Shown piece after piece: positions 25,369-36,200 of a stretch of DNA of 64,000 bases. Origin of the DNA: Janthinobacterium sp. TND4EL3 (GTDB lineage: Bacteria; Pseudomonadota; Gammaproteobacteria; Burkholderiales; Burkholderiaceae_D); the NCBI RefSeq assembly GCF_900156175.1, contig NZ_FTMV01000015.1:77382-141381 (forward strand). Direction: 5' to 3'. Numbering within the stretch: position 1 is the stretch's first letter; every line of letters begins with the position of its first letter. The position numbers and the translations under genes are program-made. The notes beneath the pieces were generated by a model. It was given only the letters and a program-made list of their open reading frames with translations, had not been told where the DNA came from and searched no databases.

Positions 25369-26547
25369 TTACGCCGCCGCCAGGCGCCACAGCGAGGTGA
25401 TTTCCTTCGAGCGGGCCGCGTGCAGGCTGTCCGTGGCGTCCTGCGCGCGCGGGTGCGTGGGTTTCACGTCCAGGCGGTCGATGACTGTCAAGCCTGCCTG
25501 TTCTATCCATTCCAGCAATTGCGCGCGCGGGCGCAGGCCCAGGTGCTCGGCCAGGTCCGACAGGATCAGCCAGCCTTCGCCGCCCGGTTCCAGGTGAGCG
25601 GCCAGGCCGGAAAGGAAGCCGCGCAGCATGCGGCTGTCCGGATCGTAGACGGCGTATTCGATCGGCGAGCTTGGGCGGGCCGGCAGCCATGGCGGATTAC
25701 ATACGACGAGCGGGGCGCGTCCGGCGGGGAACAGGTCGGCCTGCACCACCTCGACCTTGCCCTGCAAGTCGAGGCGGGCCAGGTTTTCGCGCGCGCAGGA
25801 CAGGGCGCGCGGGTCCTGGTCGGTGGCGACGATGTGCTCGATGCCGCGCTGCGCCAGCACGGCGGCCAGCACGCCCGTGCCGGTGCCGATGTCGAAGGCC
25901 AGCTTGGCGCGGGCGGGCAGGGGGGCTTCCGCCACCAGGCCCACGTACTCGCCGCGGATGGGCGCGAACACGCCGTAGTGCGGATGGATGCGCTGGCCCA
26001 GGGCCGGCAGTTCCACGCCCGTGCGGCGCCATTCGTGCGCGCCGATCAGGCCCAGCAGTTCGCGCAGCGAGGCGACGAAGGCTTCTTCGCCGCGGCCATA
26101 CGCTTCATTGCAAGCCAGTTTTACATCTGGCGCGCGGCGCAGCGGGATCGTGTAGTCGGCGTCGAAAGGCAGCAGCAGCATGGCCAGGGTGCGGGCGCGC
26201 TGCGACTGCGCCTGGCGGTGCAGGTGGAAGGCTTCCGTGGCCGATGGTTCCGGTTTTGCGAGCTTGGCGGCTTTGGCCTTCTTGCTCGGCTTGTCGTTCT
26301 TGTGGTCGGCGCGCCGCGCCAGCGCCTGCAGCAGCTGGCGCGCGTTCTGGAAGTCGCCGCGCCACAGCATGGCCGTGCCTTCGCAGGCCAGGCGGTAAGC
26401 CTGGTCGGCCGTCGTGCGGTCATCGGCGATGACGACGCGCTTGGGCGGCGGCATGCCGCTTTCCGAGCGCCAGCGGGCCGAATGCTCGGCGCCGTTTTCG
26501 CTCCAGTGGATCTGCGGATGAACGGTAGGGGAAGAAGTGTCGGACAT
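25369..26547 (-). CDS. Class I SAM-dependent methyltransferase of the PrmC/HemK-like NPPW type
   Basis: A 392-residue protein. The N-terminal half is helical, with a Lys/Ala-rich linker (PSKKAKAAKLAK). The C-terminal half is a Rossmann methyltransferase: motif I LAFDIGTGTGVLAAVLAQRG, acidic residue in VATDQDP, and the catalytic-type motif VVCNPPWLP that marks enzymes methylating amide or exocyclic nitrogen. The substrate is not known; a ribosomal or rRNA target is possible. The start at 26547 (MSDTSSPTV) is preferred over the longer frame. Confidence 0.85.
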   Translation of the reverse strand: MSDTSSPTVHPQIHWSENGAEHSARWRSESGMPPPKRVVIADDRTTADQAYRLACEGTAMLWRGDFQNARQLLQALARRADHKNDKPSKKAKAAKLAKPEPSATEAFHLHRQAQSQRARTLAMLLLPFDADYTIPLRRAPDVKLACNEAYGRGEEAFVASLRELLGLIGAHEWRRTGVELPALGQRIHPHYGVFAPIRGEYVGLVAEAPLPARAKLAFDIGTGTGVLAAVLAQRGIEHIVATDQDPRALSCARENLARLDLQGKVEVVQADLFPAGRAPLVVCNPPWLPARPSSPIEYAVYDPDSRMLRGFLSGLAAHLEPGGEGWLILSDLAEHLGLRPRAQLLEWIEQAGLTVIDRLDVKPTHPRAQDATDSLHAARSKEITSLWRLAAA

Positions 26548-26605
26548 GGGTTTCAATCGATAGAAGGGGGCGCGCGGCATGGTCGCCTGCGCAGGCCGTC
26601 TTCCA

Positions 26606-27466
26606 TTATACGTCGCGGGCCGTGCCGTCAGCAGTGTCCGTGCCATAGGCGAGTGCCAGCGCGCGGGCGCGCGCCTGGTCTTCCGGCGTGTTTTGCGCGG
26701 CGTTCTTGTCCGCTTTGACCGCCGCGTCCGGCTGTACCAGCTTGAGCAAGCGCAAGCTCAGGCTGCCCGCCAGGTCGCCATCGTTGCCGCTGGCGCTGGC
26801 GCCATCGACGTTGTTGTTGACGTTGTTATTAAAAATGTTGCTTTGCAACTGCTGGCCCAGCAGCTTGAACAGGTCGTGCAGATTGCCGCCGAAGGTCGTG
26901 GCGGGCAACTCCTTGGCGGGCAGGGCGGCGTCATCGGATGGCGGAACTTCCTGCGCGTCATCTTGCGTTTGCGCAAATGCGCCCGCGCTGATGTTCGATT
27001 GATATTGCACTTCCACTTCGAAGTCGAAGGTCTGGCCGTCGGCCGTCGTGATCTTGCCCTTGCCGATGAAATGGGCGTTTTCATCGAGGCTGAAGGCGGC
27101 CGCGCGGCTGCTGCCGCTTGCGCCCGAGACGCTGGCGCTGCCGCTGCTGAAGCTGGAACCGGCCTGCAGGTCGACGGAATCGAAGGCGATGCTGGCGCCG
27201 TCGCCGAACAGCTGGCGCGTCATGTTGGAGAGAAAATCCTGCGCCACGTCGACGGTGGCGTTGCCCAGCGCATCGGTGCGCTGCGACAGTCCCTTGGCCG
27301 ACAGGTCCAGGCCATTCTTCGACAAGGCCACCACGTCTTGCGCGGTGCGCTGCATCAGGGGCGAAGCGGCCAGGCCCGTGGCGCTGCTGCCCGTGCGTGA
27401 CGGCTGCTGGCCAGTCAGCGTAGTCGAGGCGGGTTGACGGCTGGCAAGGGCGGGAAGCTGGGACAT
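26606..27466 (-). CDS. Hypothetical protein, Ser/Ala/Asn-rich
   Basis: A 286-residue protein without a signal peptide or membrane span. It has an N-terminal Ser/Thr-rich tail, a helical segment (SLSKNGLDL-like, then VDVAQDFLSNMTRQLFGDGA), a Gly/Ser stretch (about residues 100-120) and a beta segment (GKGKITTADGQTFDFEVEVQ). Near the C-terminus is an Asn-rich patch (SNIFNNNVNNNVDG). The family is not recognised. Start at MSQLPALASRQPA. Confidence 0.6.
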   Translation of the reverse strand: MSQLPALASRQPASTTLTGQQPSRTGSSATGLAASPLMQRTAQDVVALSKNGLDLSAKGLSQRTDALGNATVDVAQDFLSNMTRQLFGDGASIAFDSVDLQAGSSFSSGSASVSGASGSSRAAAFSLDENAHFIGKGKITTADGQTFDFEVEVQYQSNISAGAFAQTQDDAQEVPPSDDAALPAKELPATTFGGNLHDLFKLLGQQLQSNIFNNNVNNNVDGASASGNDGDLAGSLSLRLLKLVQPDAAVKADKNAAQNTPEDQARARALALAYGTDTADGTARDV

Positions 27467-27526
27467 GAACAAATTCCGAGTGAGCAAGTACTCAGTTAAC
27501 GGCAGCCGTGTCCCATTCTTTAACCA

Positions 27527-27736
27527 TTAGTGGTGGTGCGACCAGCTACCATCCTCCGACTCCAGGTAAGACTTGACGGCATCGGCCTGGCCCGTGGCGT
27601 GGCGCTTCAGTTCGCCGCATGCGCAAATGCCCTGATACGGCTGGATATGCGAGCAGGCGGAGACTTTTTGCAGGTAGACCTGCATGGATTTGTGACATTT
27701 GACGCACTTGAAGGTGAGGCTGCGGGCGGCTTTCAT
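27527..27736 (-). CDS. Small zinc-ribbon-like protein
   Basis: 69 residues with FKCVKCHKSM, a lone Cys and CACGEL, a C-x2-C...C-x-C arrangement suggesting one zinc site, and a C-terminal HHH. Function unknown. Confidence 0.6.
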   Translation of the reverse strand: MKAARSLTFKCVKCHKSMQVYLQKVSACSHIQPYQGICACGELKRHATGQADAVKSYLESEDGSWSHHH

Positions 27737-27914
27737 GGGATTCCTTGAACTGTTGCGGGGCGTAGCGTTCGGCTACGCGAAGGACGGGATTCTAACCCAC
27801 TCCGCCGGTCGTTACATACTGTTGCAACTGCGCCACGCGCAAGTCAACTGAATCCGCGCCGTGACGTTGAACGGATATGGGAGGCCGACTGGCATCCATT
27901 GAAGAGGTAGCATC

Positions 27915-28082
27915 ATGGAAAAGCGTGACAAGGAACAGCCTGTACAACCTGGCAAGGAATTGGTCAGGAAATGGTTGAAAGCGGAGCTGGAACAGCGCCG
28001 CCCCCCGCCCGACCCGGAGCAGATCCGCCGCGAATTGGGCTGGGACATGCTGAGGCTATGCCGGGAGGCGGAGCCGCGCTGA
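27915..28082 (+). CDS. Small hypothetical protein, 55 residues
   Basis: A short charged protein (MEKRDKEQPVQPGKE, ending LCREAEPR) with a predicted helix (LVRKWLKAELEQRR) and a short linker rich in proline. AGAGG is eight bases upstream of the ATG. Coding character is good (compact, no rare composition), though evidence is limited to one ORF. It ends 17 bases from the convergent sbcC stop. Confidence 0.5.
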   Translation: MEKRDKEQPVQPGKELVRKWLKAELEQRRPPPDPEQIRRELGWDMLRLCREAEPR

Positions 28083-28098
28083 CACGCCAGCCGGCCCC

Positions 28099-31000
28099 TT
28101 AGCGCACCGTCACCACGCTCTTGCCGCCCGCCCCAGGCTGCACGACGATGCGGGTGGCGATGCGCTCCGTCATTTCCTGCACGTGCGAGATCACGCCCAC
28201 CTTGCGGCCCATCGCTTGCAGGCCGTCGAGTGCATCCATGGCCACGCGCAGGGTTTCCGTATCGAGGCTGCCGAAGCCCTCGTCGATGAACAGCGATTCG
28301 ACGCGCACGCGGTTCGAGGACAGCGAGGCAAGGCCCAGCGCCAAGGCCAGCGAGACGAGGAACGATTCGCCGCCTGACAGCGAGTGCACGGAGCGCAGCT
28401 CGCCGCCCATGTCCTGGTCGCGCACCATCAGGCCCAGCGACGGATTGTTCGGGTTCTCGATGCGTTCGAGCTGGTAGCGGCGCGCCAGGTGGTTCAGGTG
28501 TGCATTCGCATAGCCGAGCAGCACTTCCAGCGTGAATTGCTGGGCGTAGTTGCGGAATTTCTTGCCGTCGGCCGAGCCGATCAATTCATTCAGGCTGGCC
28601 CAGCGCCGCTCGATGACGGCTTGCGCCTCGATCAGCGCCAGCATCGCTTGCGCGCTGTGGCGCCGCGCGTCGTCCTGCGCGATGGCCAGGCGTAAGCGCG
28701 TCGCTTCCTGGTTGGCTGCCTGGCGTTCCAGCAGCAGCGCGTCGAGCGCGGCCTGCAGCGCCGCCTCGTCCGTTTCCAGTGCCTCCGGCGGTTGCTGCCC
28801 ATGTGCTGCCAGCTGCTGCCGGCGTTCGGCCAGCACGGACGCAGCCGCCGTGTGGCGGTCGGCGATTGCTTGCAGGGCGGCCCGCTCCGCGCGCATGGCG
28901 TCCGGCGCGATGGCCAAGCGTGCGCGCAAGGCGTCCATGTCGGCCGGCGCATGGGCAGGGTGGGCATCCTGGAACTGGCGCAGCCAGTCGTGCAGGGCGG
29001 CGTTGGCGCCGTGTTCCTGTTCACGCAAGGCGGCCAGGCGCTGCGACAGCTGCGCGCACGCTTCTTCCAGGCGCGTGCGCTGCTGGCTGGCCGACTGCGC
29101 CGCCGTTTGCTGCTGCGCCAGCTGTTCTTTGGCTTGCGCGATGGCCGCTGCCAGGCTGCGTTCCACCTCGGCCACGCTCCGGCCCTGCCATAGCGCATGG
29201 CGCTCCGCCTGCATTGCCGCGCGCTGCTTGTCGGCGGCGGCAAAGACGGCGTGGGCTTGCTGCGCCGCTTGCTGCGCCTTGCCAGCGGCCAGCTGCGCCG
29301 CTTCCAGCTGCGCGGCCAGCGTCGCCAGCGCGTGACCCAGGTTATCCTGGTCCGCCTGCTGTTTCAGCCATTGCCGGCTTTCCGTTTCACGCGCCGCGCG
29401 GAAGGCGGCCGGGCCGGCGCGCCAGCTGTCTTTCCAGTCCTCGGCGCCATCGGCGTCGGCAAACGCGCCATCGAGCTGCGCCAGCAAGGCATCGAGCGCG
29501 GCGCGCGCCGTCTCGCCCTTGTCGGCGTTGCCCGCTTGCTGCGCCTGCAGCTGCGCCAGCCGCGCCTGCGCTTCGGCGACGCTGCTTGTGCAGCGCGCGT
29601 GCTCGGTGGATGCCAGTTCGTGCGCCGCCTGCGCCTGCTCGCGCCGCGCGCCGGCCTGGCGCAGCGCCGTTTCCTGCTGCGCCAGCGCCTGCAAGCCGGC
29701 CGCATTGGCCGCCAGCTGCTGCGCGAACCAGTCCGCGCGCTGGTTTGCCGGCGGCAGTGCCAACGTGTCCGCATGCGGCTGCCACTGCGCGAGCAAGCTG
29801 TCGATGGCGGGCGGCAGGGCTGCCAGTTCGGCATCCGTTTGCGCCTGCTCGCGCGCCGTCGCGGCCAGCGCCGCCCTGTGCGTGGCCAGCCGCTCCAGAT
29901 TGCCGCGCGCCTGCGTGCGGCAAGCGAGCACCTCATCCTGCAAGCTGGCCAGCATCGCCTGCAAGGCGTGATCGGCGTGGCTGTACGGGTGTTCCAGCGC
30001 GCCGCAGACGGGGCAGGGCTGCTCGTCCTGCAAATTGGCCCGTAGCTGCTCGACGCTGGCCGCGCATGCCGCTTCCGCGCCTTTCAAGGACTTTTCCGCC
30101 TGCGCCAGGCGCGCTTCCAGCAGCGGCGTCTGCGCCGTTTCCGCCGCCAACGCCGTGCTTTCCGTTTGCTCTGCCTGTGCCAGCTGGGCCGCCCTCGCTT
30201 GCCAGTGGGCCAGCGCCTGCTGCTGGCGCGCCAGTTCGCTCCAGGTCTTTTCCGCGCTGGCCAAGATGCGCGCGTGCGCCTCCAGCTGGCCGCGCTGCTC
30301 CTGCAGTCCCTGGCCATCGATGGCTTGTACGGCCGCTTGCGCCTCGCGCCGCTGCGCCTCGCGCACGGCCAGGGCGGCAGCGGCGCTGGCCAGCGCCGCT
30401 TGCGCCGCCTGCGTGGCGTCCGAGGCCTGGCGCAGCTGCTGTCTTGACTCGGCCATGCTGGCGTCGGCCGCATCGGCTTGCGCGGCCGCTTGCCCGGCCT
30501 GGGCAAACAATTGATCCCACAACTGCCACGATTGCGCCAGCGCCTGCCACTGCTGGTGCGATGCCAGCCACTGGCGGCCCGCTTCCTGTTCCGCCTGCGC
30601 GGCGTGCTGGCGCTGCTGCAGATCGTGCAGCGCGGCGCGCGCCGTCTCGTTGGCCTGGTCGGCGGCCAGGGCGCCATCTTGCGCGTGGCGGTGCGCGGGC
30701 ATGTGCGCCGCAATGCCCGCGTCGAGCGCCTTGGCCTGGTCAAGCACGGGCGCCGCGTCGCCCTGCGCCGCTTCCCTGGCAAGCAAGGCCGCTGCCGCCT
30801 GCTGCACGGCCTGCGACAGCCGCGCCTCGCTCGCGATGGCTTGCGCCGCCTGCACGCGTGACGCTTCCAGCGCGGCGCCCGTGCCGGCGATGTCGCCGGC
30901 CAGGCGCGCCACGTCGTCGACGAGGGACCGCGCCGGCTGCAGCAATTCCCACTGCGCCAGCGCCGCCTGGCGCTCCTGTGCAGCGGCCCGCTCGGCATCG

Positions 31001-31854
31001 GCGCCATCCAGCGCCTCTTGCGCGGCCGTCACCTGGGTTTGCAGCTTGTGCGTCTCCTGGTGCCAGCGCTGCTGCAGTTCCAGCACCGCCTTGCGCAGGT
31101 CGATGGTGTGCAGGGCCGCTTCGGCGGCCTCACCCAGCATTGCCGTTTCAGCGCGTTCTTCCGGCGACAAGGGCCGCTGGTCGGCCAGTTTCTCGCCCAG
31201 GCGTTCGAGGACCTGTTTTTCCTTTTTTGCACGCTCGAAGGCGCGCATGGAAATATCGCTATAGATGCTGCTGCCCGTCAGCGTCTCCAGCAGCTCGCCC
31301 CGCTCATTGTCTTCCGTCTTGAGGAAGGTGGAAAACTCGTTCTGCGCCAGCAGCACGGCGCGCGTAAACTGGTCGAAGGACAGGCCGATGCGTTTTTCGA
31401 TCTCTTCCTTCACTTCCGTCTTGGTGCCGCCGATGGGCTGCAGCGCGGGCAGCTGGTGCAAGCTCATGGCGGTGGCCTGCAGCGCCCCTTCGGCCTTGGT
31501 GCGCGAGCGGCGCACGCTCCAGCGCGCGCGGTAGCTTGCGCCGTCGTTACCGACGAAATCCACCTGCGCGTAACCGTCCGGCGTGCCGCGGCGCAGCAGG
31601 GTGCGCGTATCCTGCGCGCCGACGGTTTCCTTGCCCACGTCGGGCAGGGCACTGCGCCCCAGCACCTTGAGCAGGCGTGGCGTGGCGTCGTACAGGGCCA
31701 GGCACAGCGCGTCGAGCAGGGTGCTCTTGCCCGCGCCCGTGGGGCCGCTGATGGCGAACAGGCCGGAGGACGCCAGCGGCTCCTGCTGGAAGTCGACTTC
31801 AAATTCGCCGGCCAGCGAAGCCAGGTTCTTACCGCTGATTTTCAGGATTTTCAT
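28099..31854 (-). CDS. sbcC: Exonuclease subunit SbcC
   Basis: A 1251-residue SMC/Rad50-like ATPase, partner of SbcD in cleaving DNA hairpins and processing double-strand ends. Walker A is GPTGAGKSTLLDAL (near residue 40). Two long Ala/Gln-rich coiled-coil arms flank the zinc hook CPVCG (near residue 614). The signature LSGGESFLVSLALALGLASL (near 1158) and Walker B LFIDEGFGSLD complete the head. It is longer than the E. coli protein (1048) because of extended coiled coils. It lies 21 bases after sbcD. Confidence 0.97.
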   Translation of the reverse strand: MKILKISGKNLASLAGEFEVDFQQEPLASSGLFAISGPTGAGKSTLLDALCLALYDATPRLLKVLGRSALPDVGKETVGAQDTRTLLRRGTPDGYAQVDFVGNDGASYRARWSVRRSRTKAEGALQATAMSLHQLPALQPIGGTKTEVKEEIEKRIGLSFDQFTRAVLLAQNEFSTFLKTEDNERGELLETLTGSSIYSDISMRAFERAKKEKQVLERLGEKLADQRPLSPEERAETAMLGEAAEAALHTIDLRKAVLELQQRWHQETHKLQTQVTAAQEALDGADAERAAAQERQAALAQWELLQPARSLVDDVARLAGDIAGTGAALEASRVQAAQAIASEARLSQAVQQAAAALLAREAAQGDAAPVLDQAKALDAGIAAHMPAHRHAQDGALAADQANETARAALHDLQQRQHAAQAEQEAGRQWLASHQQWQALAQSWQLWDQLFAQAGQAAAQADAADASMAESRQQLRQASDATQAAQAALASAAAALAVREAQRREAQAAVQAIDGQGLQEQRGQLEAHARILASAEKTWSELARQQQALAHWQARAAQLAQAEQTESTALAAETAQTPLLEARLAQAEKSLKGAEAACAASVEQLRANLQDEQPCPVCGALEHPYSHADHALQAMLASLQDEVLACRTQARGNLERLATHRAALAATAREQAQTDAELAALPPAIDSLLAQWQPHADTLALPPANQRADWFAQQLAANAAGLQALAQQETALRQAGARREQAQAAHELASTEHARCTSSVAEAQARLAQLQAQQAGNADKGETARAALDALLAQLDGAFADADGAEDWKDSWRAGPAAFRAARETESRQWLKQQADQDNLGHALATLAAQLEAAQLAAGKAQQAAQQAHAVFAAADKQRAAMQAERHALWQGRSVAEVERSLAAAIAQAKEQLAQQQTAAQSASQQRTRLEEACAQLSQRLAALREQEHGANAALHDWLRQFQDAHPAHAPADMDALRARLAIAPDAMRAERAALQAIADRHTAAASVLAERRQQLAAHGQQPPEALETDEAALQAALDALLLERQAANQEATRLRLAIAQDDARRHSAQAMLALIEAQAVIERRWASLNELIGSADGKKFRNYAQQFTLEVLLGYANAHLNHLARRYQLERIENPNNPSLGLMVRDQDMGGELRSVHSLSGGESFLVSLALALGLASLSSNRVRVESLFIDEGFGSLDTETLRVAMDALDGLQAMGRKVGVISHVQEMTERIATRIVVQPGAGGKSVVTVR

Positions 31855-31875
31855 GGTTCTTCGGGAGCGAAAAGG

Positions 31876-33102
31876 TCAGGCACCGGGCAGCAGCAGTTCG
31901 GCCAGGCCCGAGAGGAGCTCGGGCGGCGCTTCCTTGGCGTATTTTTGCTGATACAGGCGGCGGAAGATGTCGTCGGGCTGCAGCTGGCCCAATTGGTCGA
32001 GCGTCATGTTGTCGGGGGCGCTGGCGCGCGCGGCGCTCGATGTTTCGATCTTCGCCAGGCGCACGGGTTTGCCGTCGAGCGCCGTCTCGATGCGCGTGCG
32101 CAGGCCCGGTTCGGGCGCGTCCAGGCGCACGCGCACTTCCAGGAAGGGCTGCGCCTCGGCCGGAGCGTCCGGCACGTCGAGGGCGGCCAGCTGCGCCAGC
32201 ACTTCGCTGATGGGCGCCGGTGTGGCCGGCACGCGCAGCAGGGGCACGGCGCGCGGCACGGCGATGACGCGCACGGATTGCAGCGTTTCACCGTCGATAT
32301 CGAGGCACAGCACCTGGTGGCGGTAGTTCACTTCGGCGAACGACAGCGGTATCGGGCTGCCGCAGTAGCGGATGTGCTCCTGGCCGCCCACGGCCTGCGC
32401 CTTGTGCAAATGGCCCAGCGCCGCATACGCGATGGATGCATCAAAAATCCCCGACGGCAGCATTTCCGTGCCGCCGATGACGATGCGGCGCTCGGAATCG
32501 TTCGACATTTCGCCGCCCACCATATGGCAGTGGCCCATGGCAAGAATGGCTTGCCCCGGCTGGCGGCGCGCCAGCGCCAGGTCGGTCAACTGGCGGTACA
32601 GCAGGGCGATGCCGCCCAGGTAGGCGTCCTGGGTGTCGCCAGCCGGCAGTTTCGGCACGTCGCCGGGACGCAGGAACGGTACGGCCAGGCACCAGGCCTG
32701 CACTTGTCCATCGCTGCCGGTAAGCGGCAGCAGCAGGCGTTCCAGGTCGATCTGGCCCGCGTCGTCGCGCAGCACATGGCCGATCACGTGGGTGCCGTGC
32801 GCGGCCAGCAGGGGGCCGGGCGCTTCCAGCCGTCCCGCCGAATCGTGGTTGCCGGCGACGACGATCAGCTGCAGCGCGGGCAGGCGCGCGCGCGCCTGCT
32901 GCAGGAAGACATACAGCTGCTTTTGCGAGGCGGCCGAAGGATTGGCATTGTCGAACACGTCGCCGGCGACGAGCAGCACGTCGACCCGCTCGGCCACGAG
33001 GGTGTCGAGCAGCCAGTCGAGGAAGCGCTGGTGCTCGTAGCCCCGTTCATAGTTGTGCAGGGTCTGGCCCAGATGCCAGTCGGAAGTGTGCAGCAGGCGC
33101 AT
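31876..33102 (-). CDS. sbcD: Exonuclease subunit SbcD
   Basis: A 408-residue Mre11-type nuclease. Metallophosphoesterase motifs are in order: DWHLGQT, LLVAGDVFDNANPS, VVAGNHDS, MGHCHMVGG and YAALGHLHKAQ. A C-terminal capping domain follows. Forms an operon with sbcC. Confidence 0.97.
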   Translation of the reverse strand: MRLLHTSDWHLGQTLHNYERGYEHQRFLDWLLDTLVAERVDVLLVAGDVFDNANPSAASQKQLYVFLQQARARLPALQLIVVAGNHDSAGRLEAPGPLLAAHGTHVIGHVLRDDAGQIDLERLLLPLTGSDGQVQAWCLAVPFLRPGDVPKLPAGDTQDAYLGGIALLYRQLTDLALARRQPGQAILAMGHCHMVGGEMSNDSERRIVIGGTEMLPSGIFDASIAYAALGHLHKAQAVGGQEHIRYCGSPIPLSFAEVNYRHQVLCLDIDGETLQSVRVIAVPRAVPLLRVPATPAPISEVLAQLAALDVPDAPAEAQPFLEVRVRLDAPEPGLRTRIETALDGKPVRLAKIETSSAARASAPDNMTLDQLGQLQPDDIFRRLYQQKYAKEAPPELLSGLAELLLPGA

Positions 33103-33273
33103 GATGGGGCAAGGGTAGGGAAGACAGGCGCCAATATAGCTGAAATGAGGCAGGTACTGGAGAGTTGAACGAATTTCGAAGAGCGTTTTCGATTTTTATC
33201 AATACATCCAGAGTGCCTGAAAAACGTTCAGGGCAAGGTACTGCAACGCAGCCATGGACGTTTTCTCCGGTGC

Positions 33274-36200
33274 TCAAGTCGTCAGCACGCCGGCCCGGTA
33301 GGTATTGCGCCCATCCTGCTTGGCCTGATACAGCAGCACGTCGGCCCGCTGCAGCAGCACGGCGGGGGAAATGTCTTCGTCGCGGTAGAAGGCCAGGCCG
33401 ATGCTGGCGGAAATGCGCACGGTGATGCCGTCGAGTTCGAACGGCTGCTGCATGGCGGCGACGATCTTTTCCGCCAGCACGGCCGCGTCGTCGGGCCGGC
33501 TGATCTGTTCCATGATGATGGTGAATTCGTCGCCGCCCAGGCGGGCGATGATGTCGGTGGCGCGCATGGTCTGCGTCAGGCGCTGGGCGAAGGCGCGCAG
33601 CAGGGCGTCGCCCGTGCCGTGTCCGTGCGTGTCGTTGACGGGCTTGAAGCGGTCGATGTCCATGTACATGACGGCCATCAGGTGCTGCTGCCGGCGGCTC
33701 GCGTGCATGGCGTCGCTGAGCTTTTGCTGGAAGCCGGCGCGGTTCGACAGGCCCGTGAGCGCATCGACCTGCGCCAGTTTCAGCAGCCGCTGCTTTTCGC
33801 GCTTTTGCACGGTGATATCCTGGCGCATCACGTGAAAACCCACCACCTGCAGCCGGTCTTCGCCGATCTGCGGGATGTAGATGACTTCCATGCAGCGCTC
33901 GATGCCTTCCTTCTCGTCCTCTTCCTCGAAGCTCAGGGTCTCGCCATCGAGCACGCGCCGGATGTAGGGCGCTACCGTGCCGTAGCGGGCCGCGCCGACC
34001 GTATCGAGCACGCTCTTGCCCAGCACCTGGGTGCCTGCGAGGCCGAATTCGCGCTCGTAGGCGATGTTCAGGAAGCGGTAGATCTGGTCGGCGTCGATGT
34101 AGGCGATCATGGCCGGCAGGGTGTCGGCGATGGTGCGCAGGCGCGCCTCGCTCTCCAGCAGCGCCACTTCCGATTCGCGCAGGGTGGTGATGTCGTCCAG
34201 GCTGCCCACGTAGCCTTCCACCTGACCGTCGACGAGGATGGGAGCGATTTTGACGGAAACCCACACCAGCTTGCCGTCGCGGTGCAGGCAGCGCAGGGTG
34301 GACTGGAACGGCGCATGGCTGCGCGTGAGCTGCTCCAGCGCCACGTGCATGCGCGGATAGTCGTCCGGATGCAGGGCGCTGGTCCAGCCGGCGCCCAGGG
34401 CGGCGGCGCGCGGCAGGCCCGTGATGGCCTCGAAGGTGCGGTTGACGTAGGTGCAGCGGCGCTGGCGGTCCAGGCGCACCAGGCCGAGAGGCGAGGCATC
34501 GTTGACGGCGGCCAGTTCTGCCTGTTTCTGGCGCAGTTCCAGTTCCTGCTGGCGGCGCTGCGAGATATCCTCGGCGATGCACAGGATATGCTCGACCTGC
34601 TGGCGCTCGTCGAATACGGGCACGGAGACGGAGCGCAGGTAGCGCTGGCTGCCGTCAAACAGGCGCAGCGGCTTTTCCGTATGGTCGATGACGCCCCGTT
34701 CGGCCAGGATGGCGCGGTCATCGTCGGCGTCATGCAGGCCGAAGTCGGGCGGAAAGGCCTGGCAGTCGGTCTTGCCGATGACGTCGCCGGCCAGGTAGCC
34801 GGTGATGTCCTCTGCCGCCTTGTTCCACACCTCCATCTGGCCGAAGTTCTCCGGGCGCGCGCTTTTCACGTACACCAGCACGGGCAAATGGTCGATCAGC
34901 GACTGCAGGAAGCTGCGGTTGTCCTGCAGCGCCAGTTCATCATGCTTGCGCGCACTGATGTCGCGCGAGGTGACGGCCACGCCGTCGGTGATGGGCACGA
35001 CCTGGTGGCGCAGCCAGCGCGTGCCGCCCGAGGCCAGTTTCAGCTCGAATTCATCTTCCAGCGGCTGGCCCGTTTCCATCACCAGCACGAAGCGCTTGAA
35101 AAAGCGTTCGCCGCGCAGCAGCGGCACCCGCGGCAGCACGCGCTGGCCCAGCAGTTCCGAGCGCGGCTTGCCCAGCATGTCGGCTGCCCGTTCGTTGATG
35201 TCGGCGAAAATGAAGTCCTCCACCGGCTTGCCCGGCGCCGCTCGCCAGGCTTTCAGCAGCAGTACGGCGTCAAGGCTGCCCTGGTGCGCCGCGCGCAGCA
35301 GGGCCTGCGTTTCCTTGGCCTGGCGGATGCTGCGGCGCAGGCGCGCGCTCTGGTTCGCCAGCAGCGCCGTGAAGCCCGCGATGAGCACGCTGGCGGCGAT
35401 CAGCGCGCCCAGATATGCCAGGCGGCGTTGCTCGAAGCGGGCCAGCGCGGTGGCGCGGCTCACGCCCACTACGGCCAGCAGCGGATAGCGGGGCAGCTCG
35501 CGGTAGCTGTAGATGCGCGAGGTGGCGTCGACGGGCGGCTCGATCTCCAGTTCGTCTGGCGCGTGCAGGGGCGCGCCCGGCATGCGGAAATCGATGCGGT
35601 CGCTGATGAGCAGCTGCTCGCCGATGCGTCCCACCGTCAGGCCGCTGTCGCGCGCCACCAGCATCAGCGCATCGTGTTCGTCAAGGTTCAGGCGGTCGTA
35701 GTCGTCGACGAAATAGGTGGGGTCGACGTGAATGATGATGGCGCCGGCGAAGCGTCCCTGGGCATCGTTCAGGCGGCGCGCCATGCGGATGGTCCAGCGT
35801 TTGCTGTCGGCGTCGAGCATGGGCGTGTCGACCAGGGCCGTGTCGGCCGGGTTGGCGGCCAGCGTCCGGAAAAAGGCTTGCCGGGCCAGTTTTTCAGGGA
35901 AATACGCGTTGGCGCTGTCGGTGATGTTGCCCTGCGCGTCGACCAGGGCGATCGGCAGTTCCAGCTTGGACGGCAGCACGCTGTCGAGCAGGCCCTGGCG
36001 GCGCGTGAATTCATTGAGGCGCAGGCTGCCGCCCGATTCCTCGTACTTGAGCTTGAACAATTGCGTGGCGTGGTCCGTCTGGCGCAGGATGAAGCTGGTA
36101 TGGTCGGCCAGGGTGCGCGCGAGGGTCTGGCTGCCGGCCACGGCATCGCGCACGGCGCCGGCCTGCTCCTGGCCGATCTGATAGATGACGGCACCCCACA

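Noticed and set aside
25007-25690. Minus-strand frame across the tRNA-fMet genes
   Set aside because: It would translate through two tRNA genes and into the methyltransferase in another frame.
28779-31322. Long plus-strand open frame opposite sbcC
   Set aside because: Shadow of a high-GC coiled-coil gene; proline/arginine/alanine-rich translation with no domain sense, while sbcC has complete motifs.
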